From NCBI GenBank assembly GCA_002778195.1, contig PCDI01000007.1:1847337-1911336 (forward strand): a DNA stretch of 64,000 bases, read 5' to 3'. Made by a program: the position numbers and the translations under genes. Source of the stretch: Raffaelea ambrosiae (taxonomy: Eukaryota; Ascomycota; Sordariomycetes; Ophiostomatales; Ophiostomataceae). The notes under the pieces were generated by a model. The model saw nothing but the letters and a program-made list of their open reading frames with translations. It was not told the DNA's origin and did no database searches. This document shows, piece by piece, positions 34,220 to 44,168 of this stretch (positions are counted from its first letter, which is position 1; every line of letters begins with the position of its first letter).

Positions 34220-35541
34220 TGTGACGAGTTTGGTGGTCTTTTTTTTCTGCTTGTTTGTTGCGGAAAAGAGAAGTGAACTTGAGCAATTGGAACCTTCACA
34301 AAGAGGATGTCTCCTGCATTAGTATTACTCTGTCTGGTATTGCGCAATGCAGCCAATCAGCAGCAGACGGATCCAGGCACTGAAACGCTGGACACACGGA
34401 CAAATATAACTACTACGTAGCCATTCGGCCTGTTCGTGCTCTTGTTTGCCCGCCTGCTTGTCGGCCTGCTTGCTCCCGGAAAAGCATCATCGTGGCTATT
34501 CGCACGCTTGCTTCCGTGTAAATGGGGCCCATCCAATAACCAGCTCAGCCGCATGTTATTAGTTGGCCATCTCACCTGGGCTGCGCTGTCCTGTCAGTAC
34601 TTACGACGCAGGGCCGTTGGCTCCACCGCGGCCCATATCTGCAATGACATATTGCTGACATGCGCTCTGCTGTAAGCATGGCAAAATAGCTGCCGACACA
34701 GGCAGCGCCCATATCCGCACACGACAGCACTAGAGAAACCATGGGTGCGGGGGAGCTAGGACGAGAGACGAGGCGAGAGGGGGGGCTCGGCGCTGGCTCG
34801 GGATGCCCACTCTGCGCAGTTCTTCCCGAACCAACAGCCGCATCCTGGGTGTCTGCACGCGTCTTGTCTTGTGGGGTTGTGGCTGCGACGCTGGGAGGGG
34901 AAATTTTCAAACCTGGGGCAGGCTTGGAAAAAGGGCAAAAGCCAAACGGCACGGCCAAATCAGAGAGGCCACATTTGCCGGCAGTTGGCCAGATTGCCCC
35001 ATTCGTTGCCTTTGGCTCTTCCCCGGACCCTCCTGGCTCCTCCTGGCTCCTCATGGCCCCAATGTATTGATGATCCGCTGCGGAGAAGCCGCTCACTAGT
35101 GGAGTGCTTCCCCTGCCTCCTCTGCCCATCATGAGGCCCTCGTTGGCCGAGATGGGCCTCGGGGTCCCTTGGGTGTCGTTAACCCCTTTTGTTCCATCCG
35201 GCACGAGTGCGCAGTACGAAGCCCCTTGCCCATCCATGCCTTCCCTGACTAATGCCTGACACGTCCTGCCGCTGCCAATGGGGGGAGCCTTGGCCGGGAG
35301 CTCTCCATCGTTAATCACGACGACCTGGGTGGGGTAGGACTCCGGCCGTCTGGCAAAAGGCCATTTATTTCGTATTTCTTTGTTTTTATTTTATTTTATT
35401 TAGAGCATGTGGCCAGGTAGCTGGGGTGTTTCTCTCCCTTCCCTCTCGCGTTCTCCCCGCCAGAGTCGTGCCATCGCCAGAGCGTTGCGTTTACACGGGA
35501 AAAAGCAGACCCCAGGCAATACAGGCCAATACAAAACCATC
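34220..35541. other. Divergent promoter region between the dehydrogenase and regulator 2
   Basis: 1.3 kb lies between genes transcribed apart. A minus frame of 248 codons (34572-35318) spans much of it but is Pro/Ser/Gly-rich, without a domain or splice signals, and I treat it as chance. Two copies of TCCTGGCTCC lie at 35031-35050. Confidence 0.45.
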
Positions 35542-38414
35542 ATGACCACCGTACAGGGCCCAGCGTCGTCGGGCAGGCCAGGGGGCAAGCGGCGGGCCCC
35601 CATGAGCTGCGACCGCTGCAAGAGCCGGAAAACCAAGGTAAGAGGGGTCTTGGAAAGAGACGCCGTGAGATGGGCGGTACGGCATCCACTGACACGTCTT
35701 CCCCTACCAGTGTGTCGATCCAGGTGCGTAGCCACAGTCGACCCGGTGCGCGGCATCAGCCCTTGCACCAGCGCCGACACGCGCCGCAACCCGTAGCAAA
35801 CAGCTGATTCGGATCATGAACAGTGCCCGGTCCTTGCCAGTTCTGCAAGAGCATCAATGCCGTCTGCCATCTGGACCCCTCGCGCCGCCGGCAGCGGCCG
35901 TACTACCACGTCTCGGAGGAGGAGTTCCGGTACATGACCAAGGCGCTGGAGCACTTCCTGCCCAATGTCGAGCTCAACCTGCAGTCGCTGCGGGACGTTG
36001 TCCAGTCCTTGGAGGCCAACCCCCCCCTGGCCGCCGCCGCCACCGCCGCCGCCGCCAGCGAGATGCAGCCTGTGGCCGCCGTGTCCGAAGAGTCCACCGC
36101 GTCCGAGTCGCCGGTCCTTGTGCTCCACGAGGACGGCACCGGTGGCGGCAGCCACGGACATGGCATGCCGTCGCAGGCCACCGTCCCGTCCGACGACACG
36201 TCCACGACCAGCATCGACGAGATCGACGACCTGCTGCATGGCGAGCTGGGCTGGCTGCGCGTCGACTCGCGCGGGACCTACCGCCACGTCGGAGCCGACT
36301 CGGGCTACGGCTTCCATGCGGCCGTGCGGTCGCTGCCACACCGACGGATGGCCGCCTCCGACGACGCCAAGGGCAGCATCGGCGCGGCGCACAACGACAT
36401 CGTGCCTCCGTGCACCGTGGCGCCGCCGTCGCCCCTGTCCAACACCCCCCCGGAGTCGTCGTCGGCCAGCAGCCGGTCGTCGCACCACCACCACCACCAC
36501 CACCACCACCAGCAGACGGCGGCCGCTGCCCTCTACCCCCGTCGGAAGCAGATCTTCCTCCCTCGGCGCGACCTCTGCAACCGCTGCGTGTCGCGCTTCT
36601 TCCGCGACATCCAGTCGGTCTACTGGTTCCTGTCCGCCGAGCATTTCTATGCCGTGCTCGACCGTCTCTACGCGGGCGACTCGTCCAGCGCCACGCCGGC
36701 CACGCTCTGCTCGCTGTACTGCATCCTGGCCCTGACCTGCGAGAGCGAGGGCCAGGCCGTGCTGGGCGAGCTCAACGACCCGGCCGCCGCGGAGCCGCCC
36801 CCGGCGGCCAAGTATCTGTCGCTGGCCAAGAGCCTTGTGCCGGCTGTCTGCGACGAGGCCGACATTGACAGCGTCCGGGCGTTGTGTCTTTTGGTGAGTA
36901 GGAAGAGGGGGGGGGGGGGGGGGTGAGATTGATTGTTTTCTTGTTTTCTTGTTTTGTTTGCGTTTCTTTCTATTTCTTTGTCTTTGTATTCTCTTGTCGT
37001 GTGTGTTTCTTTCTTGTCCTTTTTCTGTCTATCTTCTTGTCTCGTCTACTTGTCTGCGTGTCTGACACCTCCTCAGGGCCTCGCTTTGCAAAGCTCCATG
37101 TTCAGCAACACGGCGTACATCTACATTGGCGCGGCCGCCCGCATTGCCCTGACCCTGGGCCTGCACCTGCAGCGCCAAATCGAGCCCAAGGGCTGTCTCC
37201 AGCGCCAGATGGACCTCCGGCTGTACTCGACCCTCTTCCTGCTCGATCTCGACATTGCCCTGTGCTACGGCAACCCCCCAGCCATCAGCGAAGAGCACGC
37301 AGCAGGGAAGCCCAATGGGCTCTCGGAGCAGGTGAGAACGACACAGAAACAACAACAACTTCATTCCTATGTTCTTTTCCCCCCCCAAGCTAACACCCCC
37401 CTGGCTCCTATATGCCGCTCGACTACCTGACCGTCTCCTGCGAGCTCGTCCAGATCAAACGCCAGCTCGGCAGGCTTCTCTACGGACGTGCCGCCACGGC
37501 CAAATCGCTGTCGACCAACCCTTCCTCCTCGGCCAGCGCCTCCTCTCCCTCTCCCTCGCCTCGGCCGTCCATCGCGGCCATCAGCGATCTCCTCTCCCGC
37601 CTGCAGACCTGGTACACCACCATCCCGCCGCACCTCCGCGACATCTCCCGCGCGGCCTCCTTCCACCAGCGCTCTGTTTCCGTGCTGCTGCTCCGCTATT
37701 GGAGCACCACCATCTTTGCCACGCGTCCCTTCTTGCTGTACTGCACGCTCCACGCCGAGGACCTCAAGCGCCTCCCGCCCACCAAGCGGTCCGCCTTTGA
37801 GGATTTCAGCATGGCCTGCGTGAAGGCTGCCCGAGAGTCGCTTCTGGTGGTCGAGAGCATGAGCGACACCGGCTCGCTCAGCAGCCTGATCACGCTGGAC
37901 ACGAGCTGCATTCTGGAGGACCTGCAAGTCCTCATGCTGGCCATCTCCTGCGGCCAGTCCGAGCGGACCGACGACGTCCGATCGTGCCTGAGCATTATGC
38001 AGGGCATGGAGCAGCTCTTCTGGACGCACCACGCGCTCTCGGAGGTGATGGCGCAGCTGGAAGAGAACGGCCAGATGAACGGCGAGCACAGCTTCAGTCC
38101 GCATGCCGACACCCCGGGGCATTTCTTCCTGGACATCAGCACACAGCAGCACCAGAATACCATGTGAGTTGCAGCGCTTTGTTTAGTTCTTTTGGGGGGG
38201 GGGGTTGCGTTGGAATTTTGTTTCAATTTCCTCTTTGGGCAACCGACTTACCAAATACCAAAACAGGATGACCGGCATGATGGAAGCATACTTTTCTGAT
38301 ATCCACGACCCCTTCTTCTCCATACCCAACGGCACGGGCTCTCCGCCCATGATGCTCAGCGACCACTACCCTGATCCCATGGTTGGGCACGGCGAGGGCA
38401 TACCGACTTTGTGA
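35542..38414 (+). CDS. Zn2Cys6 transcription factor 2
   Basis: The model has six exons: 35542-35637, 35711-35723, 35824-36893, 37077-37331, 37445-38163 and 38267-38414 (766 residues). The zinc cluster reads CDRCKSRKTKC-VDPVPGP-CQFCKSINAVC, assembled from three exons, the middle one only 13 nt. Then come an Ala-, Ser- and His-rich region (about nine His from 36483), and a fungal-specific TF domain with DIQSVYWFLSAEHFYAVLD and, across intron 3, LCLLGLALQSSMFSNTAY..GAAARIALTLGLHL. The intron 3 sequence holds G17 at 36907-36923. The 5' end of exon 5 is uncertain: homology-like sequence MPLDYLTVSCELVQ starts at 37412, but no acceptor gives the right phase before 37445, which suggests either a shorter splice or a miscounted C run. 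It is probably a nuclear activator of the adjacent genes. Confidence 0.78.
36907..36923. repeat. G17 homopolymer in an intron of regulator 2
   Basis: Seventeen consecutive G sit just after the donor site of intron 3 and are removed by splicing. The run could form quadruplex structure on the coding strand and is prone to sequencing error. Confidence 0.85.
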
Positions 38415-38688
38415 CGTTGCTTGTAATGTGTTGCACATAGACTGTTTCTCGAGATACACACACATATGATTGGTTGCATTTGGTGCTTGTGTCTGTTTCT
38501 GTTTTGTATCTCCATGCTCTCTACATCTCTTTAGAAGAACCCGCAAGTACGTCCGATGTACTTCCCTACACACGTTTCAAGGCCTCGCGATATGCATTGT
38601 AAAAGAAATACATCATTCGTTTGGAAAACTTGATAGGCTGGGGTGGTTGGCAACGAGCTACACCGTGTGCTTCTGGCGCCAAGCGCGC

Positions 38689-40211
38689 TCATGCCTGCGT
38701 CGACACGACTGGCGACTGCTCTACAGGGGCCGCACTCGCCGCGTTGTCGCCCGACTGGCCCGAGACCCTGGCAAAGACCTCGTCAAACATGTCCTCGGCG
38801 TTCTTTTCCGCGTCGAAAATGTGAATCCAGTCTTCCCGCGGCATGCCAATGCTCTTGGGGTCGTCCTTGACCTTGGACCAGTCGGTCTTGTGCCACATGT
38901 CGCGCGTGGTCTCGCCTGTTTTCTGCACCGCCTTGACGCGTTCATACCTACAGTCGTTAGCCAGTCGTTCCGCATACGGCGTTTCCGAGAGAGGAAAAAA
39001 ATTGAAAAAAAAAAAATAAAATTGAAAAAAAAAAGGTCCTTTACCGGATCTCCTGGTGCGTCCGGACCGCCGCCGGAATGTTGGCCTTGCCTCCGCGCCG
39101 CAGACACACGGCCAGGTTGACGCCGTCCTCCATGGCCTGCGTGGCGCCCTGTGCGCTCGTGGGCAGGAACGGGTGCGCCGCGTCGCCCAGCAGGATGATG
39201 CGGCCGTGCTTGCTCGTCCACGTCGGCAGCGGGTCGCGGTACACGAGCTTCCAGTCGACGAGCGCGGGCGTCTTCTCGACGATGGCCTTGCACAGCGGGT
39301 CCCAGCCCTCGAGCACCTTGTACACGTCCTCCAGCCGGCCCGGGAACGACCACGACTCTTTGATGTCGTGCTCATCGCGGTGCGTCAGCACCCAGCAGCA
39401 GTCGGACCCGTTCTTGATGGTCGAGAAGAGGAAGTGCACGTCGGGGCCGATCCAGCCGTTGAACGTGTCGCCGTGCTCGCAGAACTCTCGGGTGCGTGGA
39501 TCCTGGATCATGTCGGTATTGGGGAACCAGGCCCGCCAAACAGCATATCCGCTGCTCTTGGGGTTGTCTTCGTAGCCGAGAACCAGCGTCCGCGCCTTGG
39601 AGCGCACGCCGTCCGAGCCGACCACGACATCGGCATAAATCTGCGAGCAAAGCCACGACTTAGTTTTCTCTCTCCACCAGTCACCCGCCCCTCTCCTCGC
39701 CCGGGCCGTTTCTCTCCTTGCCCACCTTCTCGCCCGTCTTCAGGACAATGCCGGCCTGGTCGTCGTCCTCAAAGTACTCCTCCACAAAGTGGCCCAGATG
39801 GATGGGAATGCCGAGCTCGTCGCGCGCGTAGTCAAACACAATCTGGTGCAGCTCGCCGCGGTGGCCGTTGTACACCGGCGCGTCCACCGGCATCTCGGGC
39901 GTCTTCTGGTGGAACACCACCTCGCCCGTGTCGTACTTGTGGATGCGGAAGCCGTAGGCGCGCAGGTCGATGCTGACGGCCCGCAGCCGCTTCGACACCT
40001 CGCCCTGGGACCACCGGTAGAAGATGCGCCCGGCGTTGCCGCCAAACGAGATGATGTCGCCCAGGACTTTCAGCTCCGGGAAGGACTCGTAGATCTCGAC
40101 GTCGTGGCCCTGCCGGTGGCACTCGATGGCTGCCGTCAAGCCCCCAAACCCGGCACCAACAACGACCACCTTGATGCCTGTCTTGGGCTTGGGCGATGAC
40201 GACGATGACAT
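38689..40211 (-). CDS. FAD-dependent aromatic monooxygenase (salicylate hydroxylase-like)
   Basis: Exons 39726-40211, 39045-39640 and 38689-38947 encode 446 residues. The Rossmann motif GAGFGG is at residues 19-24, with an acidic strand end (HDVEIYES). The DG motif VGSDGVRS is near 170-175, just after the first splice junction. The GD motif LLGDAAHPFLPTSAQGATQA is near 310. These are the three signatures of class A flavoprotein hydroxylases that use NAD(P)H and O2 to hydroxylate, and often decarboxylate, phenolic acids such as salicylate or 6-hydroxynicotinate. Intron 1 (39641-39725, GTGGGC..GCAG) and intron 2 (38948-39044, GTAAAG..GTAG, with poly-A/T runs) both join in phase. Subfamily and substrate cannot be read from motifs alone. 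It is convergent with regulator 2 and divergent from the SDR gene. Confidence 0.9.
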
Positions 40212-41023
40212 GTTTGCCAAATTACGTGCTTTTTGGGGCAAATTTCATAAAACAAAAGAGCTCTTGTCTCGAACAAATTGCAAGCCACTCTGGATCCCCC
40301 TGGTTTCTGTCTCTTCTATTTGGAGAACTGGTTGGGGTCGACTGGCTTTTAAAGAGTCTTGCTTTTCTCGTGTGTCTTTTTTTTCCCCCTAACAGATGTC
40401 CGCGTCTATGCCAACAAGTCCGAGAACACCCATGCATGGTCCCGGACTCGCCAGTGCAACCATGGGCTCTGGATCAACGGAATCATCCAACTACCTCTGT
40501 GGAACTCGCAATGGCGGATTGTTGATACGTCCCGTCACCTTGTATCTCGCCACTGCCGGCCGTGGGCAGTTCTTTCCCGTCTCTGCTCAACGGAAGGAGT
40601 CCTTCCCCCAATTTTGCCGCGGCCACAATAATACGGTGGAATACGCAGACAAGCCATCGCCGTCATGTGGCTGCTTCCCCAAACAGCACATCCCCCAATG
40701 TACCCCCGCTCCAGGCAACAAGAGCCCCAAGGGAGTGCAAGTCCTCGGCTCCATGGCCCCGAGAAACCCCCAATTTGCAATTGCACGGAGGACGTCTGCA
40801 GCAGGCCCAGCCTCACTGTCCACTGTACCAGAAAAAAAAGGTGTAGACTTCATGGCTGGAGAATACACGCCACCAAGAGTCGGTGAGTCTGCCAGCACGG
40901 CCTCGATGGATAAAGACGGCCAAGGTCTCCCAAGATCAAGATTTTCTGATGTTGGTTGTAGTCGCATTGCGTGCACAACTGGATTGGTTTGTGCATAGCA
41001 TTGGTCTCCACGACTGACTCACC
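40212..41023. other. Shared divergent promoter of the monooxygenase and SDR genes
   Basis: 812 bp lie between two start codons of genes that read away from each other. No coding potential was seen. Several short palindromic CGG/CCG triplets occur, the kind of half-site bound by Zn2Cys6 factors, but none stands out enough to name as an operator. Confidence 0.45.
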
Positions 41024-42153
41024 ATGACGTCCCATCCAGAGTTCGACAGAGATACAACAGCAACCGAGGCAGCGCTGGCCTTGGGGGATGCCATTCGGGG
41101 AAGAACTGGTAACCAGCACAGAGTGTCCCCAAAGATACACAAGGTTCTGACATACATGATCTCGCGCTAGTGGTTGTCACCGGTGTCAGCCCTGCTAGCA
41201 TCGGATACACGACGGCCCTGGCCACTGCCTCCCAGGCTCCTGGTCTGCTCATACTGGCTTCACGCACCAAGTCAAAGCTGGACAGTGTGGTGGCCGACAT
41301 TGCAACAAAGTACCCCCGGGTGCCTGTCAAGGTGGTTCTGCTGGACCTCTCGTCCATAGACTCCATCAAGTCGGCCGCTGCAGACATGGCACGGCTGACA
41401 GACCGTGTCGACGTGCTCATCAACAATGCCGGCATCAGCACGCCCGAGAGACATGCCCTGGAGACGCCCAGTGGAACGGTTGTTGATCTGCAGTTCTACA
41501 CCAACCACTTGGGCGTCTTTCTGCTCACCGATCTGCTGCTTCCTCTGCTTCGACAGGCGGCGGCGGCCGCCGGCGCTGCCCCCCCCGGCGCAACCCGCGT
41601 GGTGAACGTCAGCAGCCAAGGCCACGCCTTGTCTCCCGTGAGGTTCAGCGACTATGCATTTCAAAAGGACATCTACGACGTCCCAGAGGACGAGCAGGCC
41701 AAAAGAGAACTGCCGCCGTTCTTTACCAAGACCATCGATGGCTTCCCGGGATTTCTCAGCTACGGCCAGAGCAAGTCGGCCAACATTCTGCACGCCTCTG
41801 AGCTCTCCCGGCGACTGCGCCAGGCAAACGAGAACATTGTGGCCTTCTCCGCGCATCCGGGAACCATCGAGACAGAATTGTCGCGGTCCCTGGACAAAGA
41901 AGGCCGGGAAACCATCAACAAATCAGCGCCGCATGGGCTGTGGAAGACGCAGGACCAGGGCGCCTCTACCACTATCGTGGCCGCATTTGATCCTCTTCTG
42001 GGCGCGGCAGACACTGGCGGCTCTACTGTCGGCTATCTCAGTGACTGTCAGCTCCGAGATGACATGGTGGCGGCTCACGCTTCGGGACCGGCCACGGCGA
42101 AGCGCCTGTGGGAGGAAAGTGAGCGGCTGTTGAGCTTCGCAACCAGTGTGTAA
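41024..42153 (+). CDS. Short-chain dehydrogenase/reductase (SDR)
   Basis: Two exons (41024-41108 and 41171-42153; intron GTAACC..GCTAG) encode 355 residues. Nucleotide-binding TGVSPASIG is at residues 32-40 (a variant of TGxxxGIG, with Ser-Ile for Gly-Ile). NNAG is at 113-116, the catalytic Ser is in VNVSSQGH, and the YGQSK motif gives Tyr226 and Lys230. The insert between the Ser and Tyr and the C-terminal HPGTIETELS are typical of retinol-dehydrogenase/WWOX-type SDRs in fungi. It would interconvert an alcohol and a carbonyl with NAD(P)(H). The first exon adds a 28-residue arm needed for the first strand. The gene sits between the monooxygenase and the P450, and substrate assignment is inference only. 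Confidence 0.88.
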
Positions 42154-42330
42154 ATAGCCCATTCTCTGAATCTATTTCTAGCAACGCGTTCATGCAACCA
42201 CAATCTGTGCGACTATTCGTTCGGCCAACTATGTAAGGAGAGAGATATGTATTCATAGAGACATGGGAAAGTAGATGCCCCCCCGGGTGCGATCCTTTCG
42301 TTCCTTTCTTGCTCGTCTCTTCCCATCTCT

Positions 42331-42390
42331 GCTCGTCTCTGCTCGTCTCTGCTCGTCTCTGCTCGTCTCTGCTCGTCTCCGCCCGTCTCT
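42331..42390. repeat. Six tandem GCTCGTCTCT 10-mers abutting the P450 stop
   Basis: Four perfect and two one-mismatch copies of GCTCGTCTCT lie head to tail, with one more separated copy at 42311-42320. The array begins two bases past the P450 stop codon on the minus strand, so in the P450 transcript it is an AGAGACGAGC repeat at the start of the 3' UTR. Confidence 0.9.
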
Positions 42391-42392
42391 GC

Positions 42393-44168
42393 TCATTTTA
42401 CCCTGACCGTTTTGACCTCGCCGTTCTCGTCAATGATCGGCTCCTCCACAAAGTTGCGCTTCTGGCTCTGGTAGAAGGTGCTCATGCGGTACTTGCTCTC
42501 GCCGTCCAACGGCTTCAACTCGAGGAGCGCCTCCTGGGCCTCGCGTTCCAGCGTGGCCCGGATCTCCTCGCTGCGCGGCTGGATGGCGCATTGGAAAGGC
42601 TGGGGCCGCATGTTGAGGCCGTTTGTAAAGGCAAAGATGTCGACGTCGATCTCCTTGCCCTGGGCGTCCCGTGCTTTGCGGATGTGGAAGGCCCAGAGCA
42701 GCCGGGCAATGGTGATCCACACGCCCTGCTCTGCCAGTGCCTGGCCGCTGCACACGCGCCGGCCCCAGCCAAAGGTCATGTAGCCGCGCTCGCCCGGGAA
42801 CGGCCGGTGATGGTCGTTGTCCTCGAAGAAGCGGTCGGGCAGGAAGCGGTCCGGCTCGGGGAACTCGCGCTCGTGGTGGTGGATGGCCCAGATGTTGCCC
42901 TGCACCCACGTGCCCTCGGGAATCAGCCAGCCCTTGTAGTGGTCGTCTTGGGTCGGCGAGTGCGGCTGGCCGCCGATGATGGCCACCGAGCGCCACCGCA
43001 GGACCTCTTTCACAAACGCGTTCACATAGGTCAGGGTGGCCATGTCGTCCCAGTCGGGCGAGCGGTGGTGTCCGACCACGCGGTCGAGCTCTTGCTGGGC
43101 CTTCTCCATGGGCTCGGGGAAGGCGCAGCAGGCCAGGACGAACGTGACCAGGGTGCTGGACGAGGTGTCGGACCCCGCGCCAAAGAGGTTGCCGGTGAGC
43201 CCCGAGAGCTCTTCCGTCGTCAGGTGGTACTTGGGCGCCTCCGAGAACAGGGTGTCCACAAACGGCTTGGGGATGCCCACCTTTTGCTCTTCCGACTTGG
43301 CGGCCTGCTGCTCGACGGCCTCCTCGGCCAGCGTGTGGAAAAAGTAGTGGCCGCCCTTCTGGCCGCGGTTGCCCAGGCCGCGGAACCAGGGCGCCCAGCG
43401 CGGGAACTTGGCCAGGATGGGGAACGTCTCGAGCAGCATCGGGAACGACTTGCCCGGCACGTTCAAGTCGGCGGCCAGCTGCATGAGCGCAATGACCTCG
43501 GTGATGATGGGGTCGCTGAAGCTGGCCACGCGCCGGCCAAAGGCCAGGATGGACACGACGCTGGTGGCGTACCGCTCGAGATGCTTGACATAGGCCGCGG
43601 GCTCCCGCAGAAAGTCCCGGGCGACCACCTTGCTCTCGTTGTTCTGCACGTCCCGGTAGCGCCTCACGGCCTGCACGCCGACGCCCAGATGCATCAGCTT
43701 GCGGTGCACGCGCCAGTGCTCGCGCTCCGAGGGCGTGCGGGTGCGCATGGTGACCAGGTTGGCCTGTCCCGTGCCGAGCTCGCCAAAGACGACCATGCGC
43801 GGACGCGAGGCGTAGATCTGGGCTTTCCGCTCCAGCACGTCATGCGCGCACCAGGCGTCGTTGATCCAGATCGTCGGGTTGCGGCCGATCCAGAAGGTGA
43901 TCAGGGGCACGTCGTAGTGCCTGGACAGCTCCTCAAAGTAGATCCACGGCTTGGTGGCCGGCAGCGAGAAGGTGTTGCCGACGATGGGCCAGGGGAACGG
44001 CCCGGGCGGCATTCTCGCCCGCAGGTACAGCATGCGGCCATAGTCGATGGCCAGCACCGTCGCAGCCGCCGCGAGCAGGGCCAGCAGCACGTTGACGGTG
44101 CCAAACTCCACCAGGTCCCTCTGCAGCTTGACCAGCGTCAGCTGGTGCACCAGCCTGTCTGCAATCAT
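42393..44168 (-). CDS. Cytochrome P450 monooxygenase
   Basis: A single open frame of 591 residues starts from the ATG of MIADRLVHQ; the frame stays open for 47 more codons upstream without a better start. An N-terminal membrane anchor (VNVLLALLAAAATVLAIDY) is followed by the proline hinge MPPGPFPWPIVGN. The I-helix reads GAGSDTSSST, the K-helix ExxR is KEVLRWR, and the haem loop FGWGRRVCSG puts the haem-binding Cys at about residue 473. This domain order and length fit an ER-bound fungal class II P450 resembling the O-methylsterigmatocystin-oxidoreductase-like group. It is intronless, unusual next to neighbours with one to six introns. Substrate unknown; a ring or side-chain hydroxylation in the local pathway is a guess. 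Confidence 0.9.
   Translation of the reverse strand: MIADRLVHQLTLVKLQRDLVEFGTVNVLLALLAAAATVLAIDYGRMLYLRARMPPGPFPWPIVGNTFSLPATKPWIYFEELSRHYDVPLITFWIGRNPTIWINDAWCAHDVLERKAQIYASRPRMVVFGELGTGQANLVTMRTRTPSEREHWRVHRKLMHLGVGVQAVRRYRDVQNNESKVVARDFLREPAAYVKHLERYATSVVSILAFGRRVASFSDPIITEVIALMQLAADLNVPGKSFPMLLETFPILAKFPRWAPWFRGLGNRGQKGGHYFFHTLAEEAVEQQAAKSEEQKVGIPKPFVDTLFSEAPKYHLTTEELSGLTGNLFGAGSDTSSSTLVTFVLACCAFPEPMEKAQQELDRVVGHHRSPDWDDMATLTYVNAFVKEVLRWRSVAIIGGQPHSPTQDDHYKGWLIPEGTWVQGNIWAIHHHEREFPEPDRFLPDRFFEDNDHHRPFPGERGYMTFGWGRRVCSGQALAEQGVWITIARLLWAFHIRKARDAQGKEIDVDIFAFTNGLNMRPQPFQCAIQPRSEEIRATLEREAQEALLELKPLDGESKYRMSTFYQSQKRNFVEEPIIDENGEVKTVRVK

Noticed and set aside
34572..35318. 248-codon minus frame in the gap between dehydrogenase and regulator 2
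   Set aside because: Pro/Ser/Gly-rich, no domain, no splice or length match to a family; it sits in a divergent promoter region.
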